Origin: Clarkia xantiana subsp. parviflora
Lineage: Eukaryota; Streptophyta; Magnoliopsida; Myrtales; Onagraceae
DNA length: 64,000 nucleotides
Assembly (NCBI GenBank): GCA_036873135.1
Contig: JAPTYO010000024.1
Location: 2,356,001-2,420,000, forward strand
Reading direction: 5' to 3'
Both the position numbers and the translations under genes were made by a program. Of this stretch, positions 58,137-64,000 are shown piece after piece. The notes under the pieces are model-generated. The model was not told the origin of the DNA and ran no database searches. It was given only the letters and a program-made list of their open reading frames with translations. The number at the start of each line of letters is the position of its first letter. The first letter of the stretch is position 1.

Positions 58137-61100
58137 TCAAGCATGGTGTTTCTTCAAGTGTTCGCCACTGAAAGAATGCTTTAACGTTCTGCCATCGAGG
58201 TCTTCCAACTTGTATGCGTTCGGAGCTGGCATCCCCACGACCTTATAAGGTCCTTCCCATTTTGGTGACATCTTGTTGATTCGATCCAAAAGGGTGAACT
58301 CGTTGCGACGCCAAACCAGCTCCCCGACGAAGAACTGTCGGGACTTCACTCGCCGATTATAATACCTGGCCGTCGCTAAGCGCATTCGTGCTTGGACTTC
58401 ATCGGCTTCCCGCCTTTTCTCTTCGAGTAGGTCCAAGTCCAGGCGTCTCACTTCATCGTTCGTCAGGGGCTCATAATATCTCGTCCGATGGGATGCCACA
58501 GCTACCTCCACAGGAGCGACAGCTTCCGTGCCATAAACAAGGCCAAACGGAGTCTCCCCTGTTGATCGTTTGGGTGTCGTTCTAACAGCCCAAAGTACAT
58601 TTTCCAGTTCGTTCAGCCACTTGCCCTTCAAGGCATAGACCCTCTTCTTCAGGCCATCCATCACGATTTTGTTGGCTGACTCCACCTGGCCATTAGTCTG
58701 AGCATGGCGTACGGAGGCGGTCCGATGCTCAACGTTCAGTTCTTCCAGATACTCCCTCACCTGAGAGCCGTTAAACGGTGGGCCATTGTCGCTGATCACC
58801 ACCTTAGGAATCCCGTATCTGGATACGATGTGGGTTTGGAGGAATTTGACGATCTGGTTCCCCGTTGTTCTGGCCAATGCCTTCGCCTCTATCCATTTCG
58901 AAAAATAATCGATAGCTACAAGTAAGTACTTACATTGTCCTTGTGCTTGTGGAAGAGGTCCCACCAAGTCGATGCCCCACTGTGCAAAGGGCCAAGCGCT
59001 CTTGATGGACGTCAGGTTAGCAGCCGGAGCCACGATGCTCGGGGCGTACCTCTGGCACGCGTCGCATGATCGGACCAACGCCGTTGCTTCTTTGTTCATC
59101 GTGGGCCAATAGTAGCCTAAGTTCAACACCTTCCTCAAAATGGATCGGGCCCCTTCGTGACAAGCCGCGATTCCCTCATGCATTTCCTTCAGGATTCGGT
59201 TGGTGTCGGGTTCTGCTACACACTTCAGGTACGGAGTCGCGAACCAGCCCTTCTTGTACAGCTGATTGTCCAGCATCACATAATTAGACGCGATCCTACA
59301 TATCCTGTCTGCTGCTACCTTATCCTCGGGGACTGCCCCCGTAGTCAGATACGCGACTATCGGGGTCATCCAAGTGGGCTCCTCCTCCGACTTTGTTTCA
59401 ACGGTGCACACCTGTGTGGGGTCGATGTTTGACAAGATCACCTTCTCCAGGAAGTGCACCTTCCGATTTTCTTCTAAGGGTGCCCCCAGGGCAAATTTGC
59501 TCAAGGCGTCTGCCTCTACGTTCTCCTCCCTCGGAATAGCCTCGATATTGAAGCTTTTGAAGCTCTCTCTCAGGGTTTGTACTTCTCGCAGATACTTCTT
59601 CATTATCGGGCTCCTTGCTTCGTATCGCCCTTGAACTTGGTTCATGATTAACGCTGCGTCGCACTTCACTCTCAAGTGATCGATTCCAGTACCTTTAGCA
59701 ATTTTTAGGCCCGTGATAAGAGCTTCATACTCCGCTTCATTGTTTGTGGCCATGAATGTTAAAGCCAAGGCGTATCGGAGAGGTTCACCTTCACCTGGTG
59801 GTATCAACAAAAAGCCCGCTCCTGACCCGTCCGAACTCGCGGAGCCGTCCGTGTACATCTCCCAGGTATTTTCTTTGTTTGGCTGTTCTGATTGCTCTGC
59901 CCCCTCTGGTTGTTCTTCTGTCGGGACCTCCATGGTTGCCCCCTCTACAGGGCCCGTTTCTTCTAGATCGGGGGCTGTAGATTCTGCTATAAAGTCCGCC
60001 AATGCCTGGCCCTTGATGGCCGTTCTTGGAGCAAAGTGTATTCGAAACTCACTGAGCTCTACTGCCCATTTCACCAATCTCCCCGACGCATCCGGTCGGT
60101 TCAAAAAATGCTTCAAAGGCTGGTTCGTTAGCACAGTGATCTCGTGTGCGTGGAAATATGGCCTTAGCTTCCGAGCAGTAATTATCAACGCAAAGAGGTA
60201 CTTCTTAACGGCGGGATAGTTCAATTCAGATTTGGCAAATGCCTTGCTTACATAATAGACGGGGACTTGATTACCCTCGACAACCTTTACTAACACAGAG
60301 CTAATGGCAAATTCAGAAACAGCCAAATAAAGGAAGAGCGGCTCGCCTGGAACCGGTTTTGCTAGCGGAGGGAGTGTGCGAAGGTGCTGCTTGAGTGCTT
60401 GGAACGCCTCTTCACATTTAGCGGTCCATTCGAATTTTTTGTTGGCCCTCAAGACTTCAAAAAACGGCATTGATCGGTCGCTGGCTTTGGACAAGAAGCG
60501 GTTCATTGCGGCTAGTCGGCCATTCAGTACTTGTACCTCCCGATGGTTTATCGGAGACTACATCTCCTCGATTGCCCTCAGCTTCTCAGGGTTCACTTCA
60601 ATTCCTCTTTGGCTCACCATGAAGCCCAAAAACTTCCCTGAGTGGACTCCGAAGGCGCATTTCGTCGGGTTCAAGCGGACTTGATGGAGCCTCATCCGCT
60701 CAAACGCCATGGTGAGGTTGTGCACGTGATCCTCAGCTTGTCGGGACTTCACCAGCATATCATCCACGTAGGCTTCCATGGTTTCTCCCAACATATCTCC
60801 AAACATCTTATTCACCATCCGCTGGTAGGTTGCCCCGGCATTGATCAACCCGAAAGGCATGACATCGTAGTGATAGATGTCACTGTCTGCATAGAACGCA
60901 GTGTGGGGGGCGTCTTCCTTGGCCATCTTGATCTGGTTGTAGCCTGAATACGCATCCATGAAACTCAGCAGCTCATGTCCCGATGTGGCATCCACCAGCT
61001 GGTCAATCCTCGGGAGTGGATAGCAATCCTTTGGACAAGCCTTGTTCAAGTCGCGGAAGTCCACGCACATTCGCCACTTTCCGTTAGTCTTCTTCACCAG

Positions 61101-63740
61101 TACTAGGTTGGCGACCCAAGTCTGGAATCGGAGCTCCTTAATGAAACCAGCATCGAGCAACCTGCCTACCTCCTGCTGGATCGCGATCTTCTTATCCGTG
61201 CCCATCGGGCGCCTTTTCTGTGTGGTAGGCTTGATCGCGGGGTCTATCTTCAGCTCGTGCAAGATCACGTCGGGGCTGATTCCTGGCATATCGCTGGGGG
61301 ACCAGGCAAACAACTCTTTGAACTCTTTTGGCAGCTCCACCAGTTTTTGGGCTGTCTCTTCAGTTAGAGCAGACCCGATTTTCACCTTCCTCTGGGGTCC
61401 GTCGATCTCGACTTTTTTCAGATCTTCTACGGGGGCGGGACGCCCAAAATCTTCTCTGGGATCTGTGTCTGTCTGGAGGACAGTCATGGTCTCTCGCCTC
61501 CTCCTCCGGGTGGCGTTGACATAGCATTTTCGGGATGCCACCTGGTCGCCCTTGACTTCTCCGACTCCATGGTCGGTCGGGAACTTCATCTTCTGGTGCA
61601 CAGTCGAGGCAACCGCCATCAGGGGATTGATGGTGGTTCTCCCAATAATTGCATTGTAAGTCCCCGCGGAATCGACCACGACAAACTCCACGTTCCTCCT
61701 TTTTGATTTCCACCCGCTACCAAATTCTACTGGTAAGGTGAGTACTCCCAGCGGGTAGGAAGTTGAGCCCGAGAACCCGACCATCGGGAAGTTTGCCTCC
61801 TTCAGATCTTTCTTTGTTTTCCCCATAGCCTCTAGCGCGTCCATGAACAGAATGTCGGAGGAGCTCCCTCCGTCGATTAGGATTCTCTTCATTTCGAACC
61901 CGTCTACATCCAAGGTTACCACCAAGGCATCGTCGTGTGGAGTCTCTACGCCTATGAGGTCCTCCGATGAGAAGGAGATCACATTCTCTTCCTTCAAGGT
62001 CCAAGATCGGGACCTCTTACCCAGCACTACCGCCGTAGGGATTCTAGAGGCGTAGACATCTCGGGCGGATGAGGTATCACCTCCAGCAGCAAATCCTCCA
62101 TGAATCACGTTGATGACTCGTCTTTCCTTGCGAGCACCGGATGACTCTGGATCAGTTCTCTTCTTTTTCGGGGACCGATCGCGGGATCGGGAACGGGACC
62201 GCGATCGGGACCGAGAGCGGGACCTGCATCGTTTGTCTCCAACGAACTCCTTGAGCTTTCCCTTCTGGACTAGCTTTTCAATCTCCTTCTTCAGCTCCCG
62301 ACAGTGATTGGTGTCGTGGCCATTTGCGCGGTGAAACCGACAATAGCGATCTGTGCGGGACCCCAGGAATTCTCCATCTTTCTTCGGGGGGTACCTGGAG
62401 ATACCTTGTCGTTCCATGACTCTCAGCACTTCCGCCATGGAGCAGTTGAGAGGAATGTCAAAATCCTCCCTCTTGTCTTTTCTTGAGGAACGTTTGTCGT
62501 CCTTCCGACCCGAGCGGCCTCGGTCCCGACTGCCTTCAGGTTTGCCCTTTGTCTTACGATCGTCGGAAGGCTTGCTCGCCTGCTTCCCTTTATTCGACTT
62601 TGGGGGCTCCAGTTCTCCCGCGGCTATTTTTGACTCCTGGACATCGATCTGCCGCTTCACCCTCTTCTGTAATGCTTCCATATTCCACACAGCTTTCTCA
62701 GCCACGCTGTGCATCAGGTCGGACCCATAGGGGGCTGTCAGGTTCCGAATAAAGGTGCGGATGGTCTCGCCCTCCGAGATTTCCTCGTCTATCTCTGCTA
62801 CGCTGGCGGTGTACCGCCGGTAATAGTGTGCCAGCGACTCGTCGGGCCTCTACACCACCTGGGTTAGGGACCTCACGCTCTTCAACAAACGTCTGCGGCC
62901 CTGGTATTGTCGAATGAAACGGTCGTGCATGTCCGCCCAACAGGTAATGCAGCCTGGGGGAAGGCTAAAGAACCAGGTCAGGGCTCTTTCTCCAAGTGTG
63001 TTTGGGAACAGTGTACACACTATATCTTCATTCGGGGCTCTACCCAGACACGTCATAAGATGCTTCTGGACATGACGGACTGGATCTCCTTCGCCATCAT
63101 ATTCCTTAATCTCGGGGATACCCAGCCCAGGCGGGGCGAGGGTGTCTATTAGTCGGGGAACGAAGGGATGAGTGGATCGATCCCTCAGCTCCGACACCAG
63201 CGGCTTCTGTTCTCCCATACATATGTTCACGATCTTTACCACCTGGTCGGGAGTGATGGGACCATTCAGGGGAATGGTCCTGTGTTGTACTGGTCCTGGC
63301 CCGTCAACCACGAACCTCTCCGGCTGACTAGTTGCCCTGCCTCTGTCTTGGCCCTGGGGCGGGGCTTCCTGCGCGTTCCGACCCTCTGTTGGTAGGGTTG
63401 CTTCCTCCAGCGGGGGCATCTCCTCCTGCCTCCTTACAGCCTCTCTTCGGTCTAGGAGAGCCTCTACAGCCGCCAGAAACATGGGCATGGCCTCTGCCAC
63501 GGCCCTCGTCAAATCTGCAGCTGGGGGAGCCTCCTGCCCCCTGTTATCCTGGTGTTGAGGGGCAACATCTTCGGGATGTGATCCATTGTGCCCCCCTGTC
63601 TGGGAGAGCTCAGCCGGGGGATGGTTCTGGTTTTCTCCTTGTTCTGGTACTGAATTCAGGTTCGTTGCAGCTGGGTGACGGGAACCACCGGATTGTCCTC
63701 TTCTGTTCTTGCCAGCCGCCATCGATCGAGTAGAAGGCAT
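58137..63740 (-). pseudogene. gag-pol: Element F Gag-Pol polyprotein, single frame with two in-frame TAG codons
   Basis: 1868 codons from ATG 63740 (35 nt after the primer site). Order: Gag core FPNTLGERALTWFFSLPPGC (about residue 245), zinc-knuckle-like YCRFHRANGHDTNHC (about 470), an Arg-Ser dipeptide tract (about 510), protease LIDGGSSSDIL (about 620), RT with CVDFRDLNKACPKDCY and YVDD (about 990), RNase H YTDGSASSDGSGAG (about 1294), integrase with a zinc domain and GIDLVGP, VISDNGPPF, QVESANK (about 1583-1690). The stops are TAG at 62852-62850 (E has CAG in VVQRPDES) and TAG at 60560-60558 (D and E have CAG in EMQSPINHRE). No chromodomain, no frameshift. Both stops are C-to-T changes in a CAG (CHG) context. 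Confidence 0.92.
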
Positions 63741-63757
63741 ATCAGCTTTTTGTTTGT

Positions 63758-63775
63758 TTCCCACAGACGGCGCCA
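63758..63775 (-). other. Primer binding site of element F
   Basis: TGGCGCCGTCTGTGGGAA on the minus strand, next to the LTR end. Confidence 0.82.
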
Positions 63776-63776
63776 A

Positions 63777-63875
63777 TGTTGGATCACGGTGGAACTCCGG
63801 TACGGATCTTGATGGCAATCCTAGCTCCTTTGCTCCACGTAATCCTGCAAGAGGGGATAAACCGGGCGGTGACCC
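63777..63875 (-). repeat. Truncated 5' LTR of element F
   Basis: Matches the inner end of family 2 LTRs as far as CGGTGACCCA, then stops. About 600 bp of the LTR is missing here. Confidence 0.88.
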
Positions 63876-64000
63876 AAATGATGGGTCCGACTAACAGCCG
63901 TCAGGCCCTTTAACGGCGAGGAAACGGCAAACAGGCCCACCAGGCCCAGAGTAAAGGTCAAGATGACCTAGGAGAAGGGTCCCGATGAAGGGAGTCCCGA
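63874..64000 (+). repeat. Inverted family 2 LTR start (element J), running off the window
   Basis: TGATGGGTCCGACTAACAGCC at 63879 onward is the LTR start in plus orientation, almost identical to F's own 3' LTR start read on the minus strand. It is preceded by CAAA, as a polypurine tract would be. It is head-to-head with the truncated F LTR. Confidence 0.8.

Larger units (their letters stand above)
53220..63875 (-). mobile_element. Element F: family 2 Tat-like retrotransposon, 5' LTR truncated
   Basis: 3' LTR 53220-53917, polypurine tract, antisense gene 54464-57176 (+), repeat array, gag-pol 63740-58137 (-), primer site and the first 99 bases of the 5' LTR (63777-63875), where the sequence switches to an inverted LTR. 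Gag-pol is a single frame with only two TAG codons, so F is the best-preserved family 2 copy. Confidence 0.92.

Overview
This window is a plant (most likely angiosperm) heterochromatic-type block built almost entirely of nested LTR retrotransposons. I see no host gene, tRNA or rRNA. The plant assignment rests on Ty3/gypsy elements with antisense, intron-containing accessory genes (a hallmark of the plant Tat/Ogre/Retand group), on Ty1/copia pieces with an initiator-Met-tRNA-type primer site, and on telobox-like AAACCCTA motifs in promoters.

Left half, a Russian doll proved by 5-bp target duplications. Element D (+ strand, family 2) enters from the left edge as 65 bp of pol and resumes at 29351. 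Into it went element A (66-29350, - strand, family 1, TSD GACCC). Into A went element B (7243-26867, - strand, TSD GCTGC). Into B went element C (14860-24396, + strand, TSD TCAAG). By eye the two LTRs of each of A, B and C differ by about one substitution, plus whole 34-bp palindrome units in A and C and a one-base poly-G difference in B. All three insertions therefore look recent and successive.

Family 1 appears to be split. A encodes only Pol (protease-RT-RNase H-integrase, one 1308-codon frame once B is ignored), starting at the ATG where its relatives start Gag. C encodes only Gag-protease, and where RT/RNase H/integrase should follow it carries a second Gag-like module. B is the same kind of gag element but decayed, with its protease motif lost, yet flanked by fresh LTRs, so it was probably moved in trans. 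A and C share LTRs, primer site, polypurine tract, a hairpin minisatellite and an identical three-exon antisense gene of 306 codons. This Gag-only plus Pol-only pair is the most interesting thing in the window.

Right half: D runs from 29351 to its 3' LTR (36412-37108) and sits in a Ty1/copia fragment (37109 to about 38300). After about 1.1 kb of unassigned DNA comes a copia-type LTR with an initiator-Met primer site (39450-39954), whose leader is split by element E (40497-51416, - strand, family 2, TSD GATAT). About 1.8 kb of AT-rich DNA follows, then element F (53220 to about 63875, - strand, family 2). The window closes with an inverted piece of family 2 LTR. Family 2 elements encode a single Gag-Pol frame and, in antisense from the opposite end, a four-exon accessory gene of about 820-835 codons with its own TATA box. 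Between the convergent ends of pol and the antisense gene both families have tandem-repeat arrays, of 49-bp units in family 1 and about 26-bp units in family 2.

D, E and F are damaged by nonsense codons, many fitting C-to-T decay at CG/CHG sites, and E also has frameshifts and an inverted last accessory exon. Names A to J are local labels; all family assignments are by motif reading, without database searches.
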